DNA of 32,473 nucleotides, from positions 1 through 32,473 of the forward strand of contig JBAVYM010000008.1 of NCBI GenBank assembly GCA_049698775.1, read 5' to 3'. The position numbers were made by a program, and so were the translations under genes. This document shows, piece after piece, positions 24,305 through 32,378 of the stretch. Source of the DNA: REEB76 sp049698775 (GTDB lineage Bacteria > Pseudomonadota > Gammaproteobacteria > Natronospirales > REEB76). Numbering within the stretch: the stretch's first letter is position 1; each line of letters starts with the position of its first letter. The notes below the pieces were generated by a model. It did not search any database, was not told the origin of the DNA, and saw only the letters and a program-made list of their open reading frames with translations.

Positions 24305-25229
24305 GCTGTACTCTTTTCCGGTTTTTCTGCAACGCATTTACCTGTGCACCATCAAGCAAAAATACTTCCGCCTGGCCGCGCTCAAACTCCAGCCAGGTAA
24401 ACGGCGTGTCAGGAAACTCACGTTCCAGCGCCCAGCGGCTGTTGCCTACTTCCACCACCAAGATGCCGTCCGGCGCCAGATAAGCCGATGCACTTGTGAG
24501 GATGCGGCGCACGATGGTGAGTCCGTCCGTACCCGCCGCCAGGCCCAGAGCGGGTTCGTGTTTGTGCTCGTCGGGCAATGCCGCCATGTCTTGTTCATCC
24601 ACATACGGCGGATTACTGACGATAATGTCGTAGCGCGCCGGCGCCAAGCTCTCGAACACGTCGCATTTGTGCAGCTTGACGCGGTCCTTTACATGCAGGC
24701 GCTCCACATTGATGCGGGCCACCTCCAGCGCATCGGCGGAAATATCCGTGGCATCCACCTCCGCGTCCGGAAACACATGCGCGCAGGCGATGGCGATGCA
24801 GCCGCTGCCGGTGCAAAGGTCAAGCACACGCCGCACGCGCTCCGGTTCAATCCACGGCTCGAAGCCCTTCTCGATCAACTGCGCGATGGGCGAACGCGGC
24901 ACCAGCACGCGCTCATCCACAAAGAAATCCAATCCGGCAAAGCGCGCACGGTTGGTGATATAAGCATAGGGCTTGCGCTCCTCCACGCGCCGGCGCAGCA
25001 GGTCATAAACGACGCGCTTCTCCGCCTCGGTAAGCCGGGACTTCATGAGCCAGGATGGAATGTCGTGATTGAGATTGACCCCGTGCAACACCAAGTTGAG
25101 CGCTTCGTCCACGGCATTCGCGGTGCCGTGGCCGAAATGCAGTTGCGCGCGATTGAACTCGCTCGCGCCCCAGCGCACAAAATCCGCGAGCGTGTGAAGT
25201 TTGGCGCTGATGTTTTCGAGCTTTTCCAT
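24294..25229 (-). CDS. prmB: Ribosomal protein L3 glutamine methyltransferase PrmB
   Basis: PrmB methylates a glutamine of ribosomal protein L3 with SAM. The 311-residue protein has the SAM-binding LDLCTGSGCIAIA and the catalytic NPPY, both typical of PrmB/PrmC. The N-terminal segment VDEALNLVLHG fits PrmB rather than PrmC, and prmB-aroC is a conserved pair. I chose the ATG at 25229 (MEKLENI) rather than an upstream frame overlapping the divergent sco gene. Confidence 0.94.
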   Translation of the reverse strand: MEKLENISAKLHTLADFVRWGASEFNRAQLHFGHGTANAVDEALNLVLHGVNLNHDIPSWLMKSRLTEAEKRVVYDLLRRRVEERKPYAYITNRARFAGLDFFVDERVLVPRSPIAQLIEKGFEPWIEPERVRRVLDLCTGSGCIAIACAHVFPDAEVDATDISADALEVARINVERLHVKDRVKLHKCDVFESLAPARYDIIVSNPPYVDEQDMAALPDEHKHEPALGLAAGTDGLTIVRRILTSASAYLAPDGILVVEVGNSRWALEREFPDTPFTWLEFERGQAEVFLLDGAQVNALQKNRKRVQHVR

Positions 25230-25302
25230 GGAACCCTGCAAGTGGCGTGCGCCATGATAAACGAAATGCGCGGCGACTATCGCGGCGTGGCATAATCCGC
25301 GC

Positions 25303-25938
25303 ATGGATATCAGACGCGCATTGCTTTACGTTGTCGCCGCCGCCGTCGCCATCCTGATCGGCCTCGGCATCGGTTACTGGACCTTCAGCCATACGGCAGC
25401 GCCGCCGGAAACCGCCGCCTTGCTGTTGAATCCACCCAAGGCACTGCCAGCCTTCAGTCTGGAAGATGATAGCGGTGCGGCCTTCGCCAAGGCCGATCTC
25501 AATGGCCACTGGAGCCTGCTGTATTTCGGTTACACCCATTGTCCGGATGCCTGCCCCACCACCCTGGCTGATCTGAATAAAATGCTGGTACAGATCAAAA
25601 CGCTCCCGGCCGCGGAACAGCCGCGCGTGTATTTCATCTCCGTGGATCCGAAACGCGATACACTGACGCTGCTCACGCAGTACGTGCGCTATTTCAATCC
25701 TGGTTTCACGGGCGTGACCGGTACGCTGGAGCAACTGCGTATCCTTACCAAGCCGCTCGGCGTGGCGTTTTCATACGAGCCGGCTGATCAGTCCGGCAAT
25801 TACAGCGTGGATCATTCCTCGGTGGTATTCCTCATCAACCCGAAAGGCGAAGAAGTGGCGATCTACACACCACCCATGATTCCCGCGCGCATGGCCGATG
25901 ATTACCGCACCATCGTGAACTATTACGGAGACCGCTGA
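25303..25938 (+). CDS. SCO1/SenC family copper-binding thioredoxin-fold protein
   Basis: The 211-residue protein has an N-terminal membrane anchor (about residues 7-27) and a periplasmic thioredoxin-like domain with the Cys80-x3-Cys84 site (CPDAC) and the third ligand His171 (VDHSS). Sco proteins deliver Cu to, or reduce, the CuA site of cytochrome c oxidase. The start diverges from prmB by 73 bp, and CATAAT at 25291-25296 is the only promoter-like motif. The stop overlaps the PCu(A)C start (TGATG), so the two copper genes are coupled. Confidence 0.94.
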   Translation: MDIRRALLYVVAAAVAILIGLGIGYWTFSHTAAPPETAALLLNPPKALPAFSLEDDSGAAFAKADLNGHWSLLYFGYTHCPDACPTTLADLNKMLVQIKTLPAAEQPRVYFISVDPKRDTLTLLTQYVRYFNPGFTGVTGTLEQLRILTKPLGVAFSYEPADQSGNYSVDHSSVVFLINPKGEEVAIYTPPMIPARMADDYRTIVNYYGDR

Positions 25939-26384
25939 TGCTGCGCAAAATATGCATTTCCCTGTACATAGCCCTTGCACTGATTCCGTTTGCCGGTCAT
26001 GCGGATGGTCCCACCATGGCCGCGAGCCATGTCTGGATCCGCGAAGCACCACCCGGCGTCACTGTCATGGCCGGTTATTTCACGCTGGAAAATCTTTCCG
26101 GCCAGACGCTCACTCTGATCAGCGTCGCAAGCCCTGATTTCAATTCAGTATCTGTGCACCGCAGCGTGCAAAAGAACGGCATGGACAGCATGGAACCGGT
26201 GGCAAACCTGGCCATTCCGGCCCACCAGAGCGTGGCGTTCGCGCCCGGCGGTTATCACCTGATGCTCATGAAGCCGGTCAAGCAGTTTTATGACGGCGAT
26301 CTGGTGACGCTCACATTAACCTTCTCGGATCATTCCTCGCTCACCATCATGGCGCCGGTGCGCCGTGATCAGCCTCAGCACTGA
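25938..26384 (+). CDS. Periplasmic copper chaperone PCu(A)C
   Basis: The 148-residue protein has a signal peptide (cleavage near residue 22, after GHA) and the full copper motif H-x10-M-x21-H-x-M with His74, Met85, His107 and Met109. PCu(A)C proteins carry Cu(I) and work with Sco in assembling cytochrome oxidase CuA or CuB centres. Coupling with sco supports that role. No oxidase gene is in this window. Confidence 0.94.
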   Translation: MLRKICISLYIALALIPFAGHADGPTMAASHVWIREAPPGVTVMAGYFTLENLSGQTLTLISVASPDFNSVSVHRSVQKNGMDSMEPVANLAIPAHQSVAFAPGGYHLMLMKPVKQFYDGDLVTLTLTFSDHSSLTIMAPVRRDQPQH

Positions 26385-26398
26385 ACAAGAGCAGCCGC

Positions 26399-27271
26399 AT
26401 GGATGACGCGGGTGCTTCCTTCACCGACCGGCTCAAAACCGACTGGCAATATCTGGTACCACAACGCCTGGTTTCACGGCTGACGTATCGGCTCACCCGC
26501 TCACAAAACCCCAGGCTCAAGAGCTGGCTGATTCGCGCCTTCATCCGCCGTTTCAACGTGGATATGAGCGAAGCGGCGCAGCCGGATCCGGCTGCATACG
26601 TTTCCTTCAATGCATTCTTCACCCGCGCGCTGCGTGCGGGAGCACGTCCGCTGGCGGCCGAGTCAGAAACAATCGTGTGCCCAGTGGATGGCATGGTCAG
26701 CCAGTGCGGTACGATCAGCGGCGGGCGCATCTTCCAAGCCAAGGGTCAGTCTTTCACGACGCGGGAATTGCTGGGCGGCGATGCACCGTTGGCCGGGCAA
26801 TTTGAAAACGGCGTGTTCGCAACGCTTTACCTGTCGCCGCGGGATTACCACCGCATCCATATGCCATTCGCCGGCACGCTCAAACGCATGCTTCACGTTC
26901 CCGGCCGCCTGTTCAGCGTCAACCCACCCGCCACGCGTGCCGTACCGCGGCTGTTTGCACGCAATGAACGCATCGTCACGGTGTTTGAAACCGAAGCCGG
27001 CCTCATGTCCGTGATTATGGTGGGCGCACTCAACGTTGGCAGCATTGAAACCGTGTGGGCAGGCGAGATCACCCCGCCACGCGGCCGTGTACTGCGTTCC
27101 TGGGATTACCTCGACGACAGGGTAAAGCTGGCCAAAGGAGCGGAATTGGGGCGGTTCAACATGGGCTCGACTGTCATTCTGCTGTTCCCAGCCGGCCGCG
27201 TACGCTGGAAAACCTCATTGGTCGCTGACAGCGTCGCGCGCATGGGCCAGCGCATTGGTACGACACTTTGA
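26399..27271 (+). CDS. psd: Phosphatidylserine decarboxylase proenzyme
   Basis: Psd converts phosphatidylserine to phosphatidylethanolamine at the inner membrane. The 290-residue proenzyme carries the self-cleavage motif as MGST (Gly256-Ser257); the Ser becomes the pyruvoyl group. It also has the conserved CPVDG and SPRDYHRIHMPF. The sequence reads MGST where E. coli has LGST, which does not affect the cleaved Gly-Ser pair. It starts 14 bp after the PCu(A)C gene and may be co-transcribed. Confidence 0.96.
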   Translation: MDDAGASFTDRLKTDWQYLVPQRLVSRLTYRLTRSQNPRLKSWLIRAFIRRFNVDMSEAAQPDPAAYVSFNAFFTRALRAGARPLAAESETIVCPVDGMVSQCGTISGGRIFQAKGQSFTTRELLGGDAPLAGQFENGVFATLYLSPRDYHRIHMPFAGTLKRMLHVPGRLFSVNPPATRAVPRLFARNERIVTVFETEAGLMSVIMVGALNVGSIETVWAGEITPPRGRVLRSWDYLDDRVKLAKGAELGRFNMGSTVILLFPAGRVRWKTSLVADSVARMGQRIGTTL

Positions 27272-27339
27272 ACCATTCCCCAATTCGATCCGGCAAATAC
27301 GCTCCTATAATTTTACCCCACGCTTGCTGACGGAAATAA

Positions 27340-27440
27340 AATCCGACAAAACCCTGCAGAGATTGGGCTGAGTGAAACGAAGCTCAACAATTCGATCATG
27401 CTGGAGTTCGCTACACTCACCCCAGCCTATCTGCGCTGAC
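27340..27440. repeat. Dispersed palindromic repeat (GGGCTGAGTGAAACGAAGC type)
   Basis: The arms GATTGGGCTGAGTGAAACGA and GAGTTCGCTACACTCACCCC are imperfect inverses about 50 bp apart. This resembles the common bacterial intergenic repeat made of GGTTGGGCTGAG and its complement. It fills most of the 202-bp gap between psd and the next convergent gene and could form a bidirectional transcription stop. Confidence 0.55.
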
Positions 27441-27473
27441 CCTTTTGCCTGCTTAGACTAAATCCCTTTCCCG

Positions 27474-27824
27474 TTATTGAACACTCCTGCTAACCTGAAG
27501 TAAGTATATTCCAAGCTGATATGCGCCGGTGAAAAAGGCGCAAAGAAAAGCAAGCAGTACATAACGTAAGATGTATTTTGTTCTACAAATGTGCATAAGT
27601 TCTTGCCACTTAGCAACATTAACTTCATCCCCGACACTACGGAATTGCTCTATAAGTTTAGGATATTTAAAATATCCCAAATAGATATGTCGAATTATCA
27701 TTGTACAAAGGTATGCAAATAACAATATGGAATATATCAAAATTTTTGTCATATCGACTAAAATAGCGATCGTATCAAGTAACAAGTGTAGAACGGAATA
27801 GCGGAGCGTATTCCGCCACATCAC
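27474..27824 (-). CDS. Small AT-rich membrane protein of unknown function
   Basis: The 116-residue protein has hydrophobic segments at about 10-45 (probably one or two helices) and 87-110, with a basic cytoplasmic-looking loop between (KYPKLIEQFRSVGDEV). I recognise no family. Base composition is strikingly A/T-rich against its neighbours, suggesting foreign origin. Its GTG (27824) overlaps the msrC stop as GTGA; an ATG one codon later is equally possible. Overlap and open length favour a real gene, but no homologue is known to me. Confidence 0.55.
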   Translation of the reverse strand: MMWRNTLRYSVLHLLLDTIAILVDMTKILIYSILLFAYLCTMIIRHIYLGYFKYPKLIEQFRSVGDEVNVAKWQELMHICRTKYILRYVLLAFLCAFFTGAYQLGIYLLQVSRSVQ

Positions 27825-28306
27825 GCCACAGATTGCAGGAACACAATTGCCAGTTGTTCTAACCCTACCCTGTCTTCCTCATCAAACCGCAACAGTTTCG
27901 GACTGTCCATATCCAGCACACCCAGCAATTCGCGGTCCTTGACCAACGGCACGACTATCTCAGACAAGGAAATGCCGTCGCAGAAAATATGGCCGGGAAA
28001 CTTATTCACGTCCGGCACCACGATGGATTCGCGTTTTGCCGCTGCCGTACCGCACACGCCTTTGCCCATGGCGATGCGCACGCAGGCGGGTTTGCCCTGG
28101 AACGGCCCCACCACCAGCTCGTCATTCTTGAGGAAATAGAAGCCCACCCAGTTCACATCCGGCAAGGCGTGATACAGCAACGCAGAGAAATTCGCCGCAT
28201 TGGCAATCAAGTCACGTTCATCGTGCAGAAGCCCGCGTACCTGCAAAGCCAATTCTTTATACAGTTCGCGCTTGCTGGCGGCTTTAATGGTCTTCAGTTC
28301 AAACAT
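27821..28306 (-). CDS. msrC: Free methionine-(R)-sulfoxide reductase (GAF domain)
   Basis: This enzyme reduces free Met-R-sulfoxide with thioredoxin-type reductant. The 161-residue single GAF domain has Cys75, Cys85 and Cys109, spaced 10 and 24 residues apart exactly as the catalytic and resolving Cys of E. coli fRMsr, in the family contexts GKPACVRI, GKGVCGTAAA and FPGHIFCD. I chose the ATG at 28306 (MFELKTI); a longer frame to 28357 would overlap the next gene. Confidence 0.93.
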   Translation of the reverse strand: MFELKTIKAASKRELYKELALQVRGLLHDERDLIANAANFSALLYHALPDVNWVGFYFLKNDELVVGPFQGKPACVRIAMGKGVCGTAAAKRESIVVPDVNKFPGHIFCDGISLSEIVVPLVKDRELLGVLDMDSPKLLRFDEEDRVGLEQLAIVFLQSVA

Positions 28307-28353
28307 GGGACACCAAGTTACATCGCTACGCTCAACGATCATTGTACTCACAT

Positions 28354-29394
28354 TCATCCGGTGGCGGCGCGTTTATGCGGCCACCATATTTCAGGGTAAG
28401 CGATGAACGTGCCCACCGCGGCCAAAAGGCACCCCAGGATGGTTTCATACACGCGCATCCACAGCAGTGGCATCGCACCGCCCTGCGAGAAATATGCCAG
28501 ATCCAGCACGGCGATCACGAACACCACGATGGCCGCACACCCGAGCCAGTAATTGCGCGCGAATCCGTAGGGTACGAGCAATGCCATAACCACCGCAACT
28601 GCTGCCACCAACCACACGGAATGACTCCACTCGATGGCGAGCGCCGTAACCGGCACCGCGATCAGCGTGCCGACGATACGCTGGAACGTCCGCACCAGGC
28701 TTACAACCGCGTCGGGCTGCATCGCAAAGAGCGTGGTAATGCAAACCCAATATGGCCGGCTCGCGCCCAGCAATTCACCGCCCAGCAATCCCGCCGCGGC
28801 CACCACCGCGTAACACAAGGCAAAGCGGAACCGCGCCTTGCGGTAGTTCGGAATCTTGCGCGTCTCGGCCCACAAGCTGCCCGGCTGCAGACGCGACGCC
28901 CAACCCAGGAAGAAATCCTCAACCAGCGCCACGGCAAAACCGATGCCGGCGCCCAACAGCAAAAAGGGCAGAAAGGCTACGCTGATTCCCGGCAACACGG
29001 CACACACCAAGAGCGCCACGGCGCCATAGCGCAGCACCTGCAAGATGCGCGGGCCGGCCGCGTGACTGCCGCCGGCGATGAAACTCAGAATGAAAACCGC
29101 CGCGATTTTTTCCCAGTACAGGCCGTAGATCGCGCGCCCCAGCACGGCGCATCCGATAATCACTGCCAGCCCGAGCACAATGGTGGGATAGCGGTAATTC
29201 AGCGGCCCGCCAAAATCCAGGAAAAACACATACATGGCGGCGAACGCGGCAATCGCGGCGCCGCCGGGCGCGCCCAATACCAGACCCACAGCCAGCGCCA
29301 GTGCGACGCTTACGCCAAACTGCGCCATTCGCCGCCACGGTACTGGCCCGGTAGTGAAGGCCAAGGGTTCCCTGAATTTATCCAGCAAACGCAT
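28354..29394 (-). CDS. FUSC-like integral membrane protein
   Basis: The 346-residue protein has about ten to twelve hydrophobic helices in two halves, separated by a charged segment near residues 165-185 (SLWAETRKIPNYRKARFRF in part). The second half resembles the fusaric-acid-resistance/YccS-type domain (RPYWVCITTLFAMQPD, then RIVGTLIAVPVTA). Such proteins are linked to export of aromatic acids; no partner membrane-fusion protein lies nearby, so the substrate is unknown. Its end overlaps the long version of msrC but not the start chosen here. Confidence 0.8.
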   Translation of the reverse strand: MRLLDKFREPLAFTTGPVPWRRMAQFGVSVALALAVGLVLGAPGGAAIAAFAAMYVFFLDFGGPLNYRYPTIVLGLAVIIGCAVLGRAIYGLYWEKIAAVFILSFIAGGSHAAGPRILQVLRYGAVALLVCAVLPGISVAFLPFLLLGAGIGFAVALVEDFFLGWASRLQPGSLWAETRKIPNYRKARFRFALCYAVVAAAGLLGGELLGASRPYWVCITTLFAMQPDAVVSLVRTFQRIVGTLIAVPVTALAIEWSHSVWLVAAVAVVMALLVPYGFARNYWLGCAAIVVFVIAVLDLAYFSQGGAMPLLWMRVYETILGCLLAAVGTFIAYPEIWWPHKRAATG

Positions 29395-29465
29395 GTGGCT
29401 AGTTACAACACATTGATTAACAGTGTCAACCGGGTATTCAAACCGACCCGCAGATGCCTCCAGAC

Positions 29466-29494
29466 TTGCGGCTGCCGGTATTTGGGTCTATTTT
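29466..29494 (+). promoter_or_regulatory. Possible promoter of the ferritin-like gene
   Basis: TTGCGG (29466-29471) and TATTTT (29489-29494) are 17 bp apart, 84 bp before the start at 29579. The match to sigma70 consensus is moderate. Confidence 0.3.
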
Positions 29495-29578
29495 AATTCT
29501 GTATGTCCAAAAACTTGAGGCGCTGGCACAGGAATACAACCCTTTGAGTACGGCCACGCAACGACGGAGAACCTCGCT

Positions 29579-30136
29579 ATGAGCAAGAGCCCTTTTCTGA
29601 CTGATATCGAAACCATCCGCAAGCGTGCGCGCCAGCACCTTGAGCGCGGCGCCGTCACCGAAGGCTACAAGGCAGACCGCGAAACAGTGCTCAAGCTGTT
29701 GAATGATGCACTCGCCACCGAGATCGTGTGCGTGCTGCGCTACAAGCGCCATTACTTCGTGGCCAGCGGCATCCACGCCGACAGCGTGGCGCAGGAATTC
29801 CTGCAACACGCGAACGAGGAACAGGGACACGCCGACCAGATTGCCCAGCGCATCGTGCAACTGGACGGCGCACCGGATTTCTCGCCCGCTGGTTTATTGA
29901 GCCGCAGCCATTCGGAATATGCGGAAGGTAAGGACCTGCTGGACATGATCAAGGAGGACTTGATAGCCGAACGCATCGCCATAGACAGTTATCGCGACAT
30001 GATCGCCTACCTCGGCACCGACGACCCCACCACGCGGCGCATGATGGAAGGCATCATGGCCATGGAAGAGGAACACGCCGAAGACCTGGCCAGCATGCTC
30101 GCGAAAGACGGCAGCCTGGTGGATCATTTGAAGTAA
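29579..30136 (+). CDS. Ferritin-like/bacterioferritin family protein
   Basis: The 185-residue four-helix protein carries the di-iron ligands in the expected order: ALATEIVC, NEEQGHAD, EDLIAERIAI and MEEEHAEDL. Members store or detoxify iron or act as ferroxidases in the cytoplasm. The N-terminal extension of about 30 residues (IRKRARQHLERGAVTEGY) is typical of a distinct bacterioferritin-like group near Dps and Bfr. It follows a 184-bp gap after the divergent FUSC gene and so has its own promoter. Confidence 0.88.
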   Translation: MSKSPFLTDIETIRKRARQHLERGAVTEGYKADRETVLKLLNDALATEIVCVLRYKRHYFVASGIHADSVAQEFLQHANEEQGHADQIAQRIVQLDGAPDFSPAGLLSRSHSEYAEGKDLLDMIKEDLIAERIAIDSYRDMIAYLGTDDPTTRRMMEGIMAMEEEHAEDLASMLAKDGSLVDHLK

Positions 30137-30215
30137 AAACTTCGACGGCTTCGGTCAGCGCGTCCGCTTCCGCAGGCGTGAGCCTGCATCGCCGTTTCCA
30201 TGCGGAGAAACCCGC

Positions 30216-30608
30216 GTGTATTTTCTGATGCTGTCCGACCTGGTGGTGGTGATCCATTTCGCTTTCGTGATCTTCGTGGTCGTCGGCGGTCTGCTGCTGT
30301 TGCGCTGGTGGTGGGTGGTCTTCTTGCACCTGCCGGCCATCGTCTGGGGCGCGCTGGTGGAATTCACCCACTGGATCTGCCCGCTCACTTACCTGGAAGA
30401 CTGGCTGCGGCAACGGGCGGGTTTGGCTGCCTACCGCGGCGATTTCGTGACACATTACCTCTTGCCGATCCTGTACCCGGCACATCTCACCAGCGACATT
30501 CAGATCATTCTGGGCGGATTTGTAATCATCATCAATTTAATTATTTACAGTTTGTTATTTTGGTTTTGGCGCCGGCGGCAACTCAGGCACGGTCAAACGG
30601 GAAGCTGA
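30216..30608 (+). CDS. DUF2784-like small membrane protein
   Basis: The 130-residue protein has about three hydrophobic helices (residues 5-30, 33-50 and 100-118) and the family-like motif EFTHWICPLTYLEDWLR in the loop between. It fits DUF2784, a small inner-membrane family of unknown role. Start is GTG at 30216 with GGAGAAA upstream; an ATG at 30228 is possible. Its end overlaps the end of convergent epmA by 26 bp. Confidence 0.8.
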   Translation: MYFLMLSDLVVVIHFAFVIFVVVGGLLLLRWWWVVFLHLPAIVWGALVEFTHWICPLTYLEDWLRQRAGLAAYRGDFVTHYLLPILYPAHLTSDIQIILGGFVIIINLIIYSLLFWFWRRRQLRHGQTGS

Positions 30609-31563
30609 TGACCTCGTCTATGGACGCCGCTTTCGCCGCCAGCATCACCAAGCGGTCGAATCCCAAAGCCACGCCCGCGCATTCCGGCAGTCCGTGTGCC
30701 AATGCCGCCAGCAGATTTTCATCTGTGGGCATATCCGGCAGAGCGTATTCACGGCGATACGCTCGGTCTGATTCAAATCTCAGCCGCTGTTCATCGGCAT
30801 CGGCCAGTTCGTGAAAACCGTTGGCCAGTTCGATACCGCTCAGGAAAGCCTCGAAGCGTTCTGCCACCGGCGGATGCTCCGGACGTATCCGCGCAAGTGC
30901 CGCCTGACTCGCGGGGTAGTCATATATGAAGGTCAGCCGGCTCAAACCCAGGCGCGGATAGACCAGATTCGCGGCCACCAGATCCAGCCAGCCGTCGAAA
31001 TCCAGGTCATCTTCCGCAGGTAATGCCCCACCGTCAGACTGCAATGCCCGCATGCAGGTTTTTTTATCCGCCGCGAAGGGATCAAATCCCGCAAACTGCC
31101 GAAAGGCGGTGCGATAGCTCAAGTATTCAGATGATGCCAACGGGACCGGCATCAACGCCGCAATCAAATCGGCGACTTCCCGCATTAACCGATGATGATC
31201 GAAACCCAGCCGGTACCACTCGATCATTGTGAACTCGGGATTGTGCAGCCGCCCCGCTTCGCCGGCGCGGAACACCTTGCACACTTGGTAAATATCACCC
31301 ACGCCTGCCGCCAGCAGCCGCTTCATCGGGAACTCCGGCGAGGTATGCAAAAAGAGAGAATTGCCGTGCGGATGCTCTACACGGAAACTGGCGAGATGAC
31401 GATCCGTGGAACCCGTATGCGATAAAGCCGGTGTGTCCACTTCCAGAACATCGCGGGCTTCGAAAAATGCCCGCAGTTTTTTCAGCAGTTCGGCGCGGAG
31501 TTTCAAATTCCGAAGTGATGCCGTGGGACGCCAAATGTCCGTTTGTACAGTTTCACTCCCCAC
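30583..31563 (-). CDS. epmA: EF-P beta-lysine ligase EpmA
   Basis: EpmA (PoxA/GenX/YjeA) attaches (R)-beta-lysine to Lys34 of EF-P. The 326-residue protein is a class II LysRS catalytic core without the anticodon domain, with motif 2 FRAGEAGRLHNPEFTMIEW and motif 3 GVALGFDRLVML. Its partners efp and epmB are adjacent, so the whole modification set is together. A hairpin module (31591-31670) separates it from efp. Confidence 0.95.
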   Translation of the reverse strand: MGSETVQTDIWRPTASLRNLKLRAELLKKLRAFFEARDVLEVDTPALSHTGSTDRHLASFRVEHPHGNSLFLHTSPEFPMKRLLAAGVGDIYQVCKVFRAGEAGRLHNPEFTMIEWYRLGFDHHRLMREVADLIAALMPVPLASSEYLSYRTAFRQFAGFDPFAADKKTCMRALQSDGGALPAEDDLDFDGWLDLVAANLVYPRLGLSRLTFIYDYPASQAALARIRPEHPPVAERFEAFLSGIELANGFHELADADEQRLRFESDRAYRREYALPDMPTDENLLAALAHGLPECAGVALGFDRLVMLAAKAASIDEVISFPFDRA

Positions 31564-31590
31564 ACGCAGCTCACTTACTTATTCGGTACA

Positions 31591-31670
31591 AAACCGTCCC
31601 TGGTGCGTTTACCAGCGCGCACTTCCTATGCGCGCGCCCAGCTGGGCCGACATGCCCCTGGCATGTCAGC
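31591..31670. repeat. Hairpin-rich module between efp and epmA
   Basis: The module contains, in order, palindrome A-like ACCGTCCCTGGT (31593-31604), hairpin GCGCGCA-CTTCCTA-TGCGCGC (31615-31635), GCCCAGCTGGGC and GACATGCC-CCT-GGCATGTC (31649-31667). Order, spacing and the CTTCCT loop match the modules upstream of tRNA-Arg (2066-2189), although the stems differ in sequence. There is no tRNA fragment beside it. Confidence 0.7.
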
Positions 31671-31688
31671 AAAGATCCCAGCCTCGCC

Positions 31689-31700
31689 CTCACTCCTCAC
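31689..31700. repeat. CTCAC repeat over the efp stop codon
   Basis: Two CTCAC blocks start at 31689 and 31696, 7 bp apart. The efp stop (31697-31699) lies in the second. It is the shortest of the three such arrays in the window. Confidence 0.65.
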
Positions 31701-32269
31701 CCTTCTTTTACCCGCGCTGAATATACGCCAGTGCGCGTATCCACCTTGATGATCTCACCTTCGTTCACGAACAGCGGCACGCGCACCGTGGCGCCGGTTT
31801 CCACAGTCGCGGGTTTGGTGGCGCCGCTCACGGTGTCGCCGCGCACACCCGGCTCACAATGCGTGATCTTGACGATGGCAAATACCGGCGGCTGCACCGA
31901 CAACGGCTGGCCATTCCACAGTGTGATGATGCAGATTTCCTGTCCCTTGAGCCACTTGCCGGCGTCGCCCATGGCGGTCTTGTCGGCGGCCATCTGCTCG
32001 TAGTTCTCCGGGTTCATGAAATGCCAGAATTCACCGTCGTTGTAGAGATACTGGAATTCCATGTCCGTCACGTCAGCGGCTTCCACCGTCTCGCCGGATT
32101 TCATGTTGCGATCCAGTATCTTGCCGGTGCGCAGATTGCGGATTTTGACGCGGTTGAAAGCCTGGCCCTTGCCGGGTTTCACGAACTCGTTTTCCACGAT
32201 GTTGTACGGATCGCCGTCCATGATGATCTTGAGGCCGGCCCTGAATTCATTGGTGCTGTAGCTTGCCAT
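31697..32269 (-). CDS. efp: Translation elongation factor P
   Basis: EF-P binds between the P and E sites of stalled ribosomes and helps form Pro-Pro bonds. The 190-residue protein has the three beta-barrel domains and the modifiable Lys34 in KPGKGQAF. The ATG at 32269 gives the standard length and N-terminus MASYSTNEFRAG. It is divergent from epmB and followed by epmA, a compact EF-P activation cluster. Confidence 0.97.
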   Translation of the reverse strand: MASYSTNEFRAGLKIIMDGDPYNIVENEFVKPGKGQAFNRVKIRNLRTGKILDRNMKSGETVEAADVTDMEFQYLYNDGEFWHFMNPENYEQMAADKTAMGDAGKWLKGQEICIITLWNGQPLSVQPPVFAIVKITHCEPGVRGDTVSGATKPATVETGATVRVPLFVNEGEIIKVDTRTGVYSARVKEG

Positions 32270-32316
32270 TTTCTTCCTGCCAAGTTGGATGCAAAATGGC
32301 AGCTTACGCCGCCAAA

Positions 32317-32346
32317 AAGGGGCGTAATGATACCCCAACGCCCCTT
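32317..32346. promoter_or_regulatory. Inverted repeat in the efp-epmB divergent gap
   Basis: AAGGGGCGT (32317-32325) is the exact inverse of ACGCCCCTT (32338-32346), with a 12-nt spacer. It sits roughly midway in the 109-bp gap between two divergent starts, so it could be an operator or a transcript hairpin. No regulator is identified. Confidence 0.4.
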
Positions 32347-32378
32347 CGTGGGCAGCACCCGGGACTTGAACCACACCC

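Noticed and set aside
27166..27178. MGST in place of LGST at the Psd cleavage site
   Set aside because: The cleaved Gly-Ser pair is intact and a hydrophobic residue in the first position is tolerated in the family.
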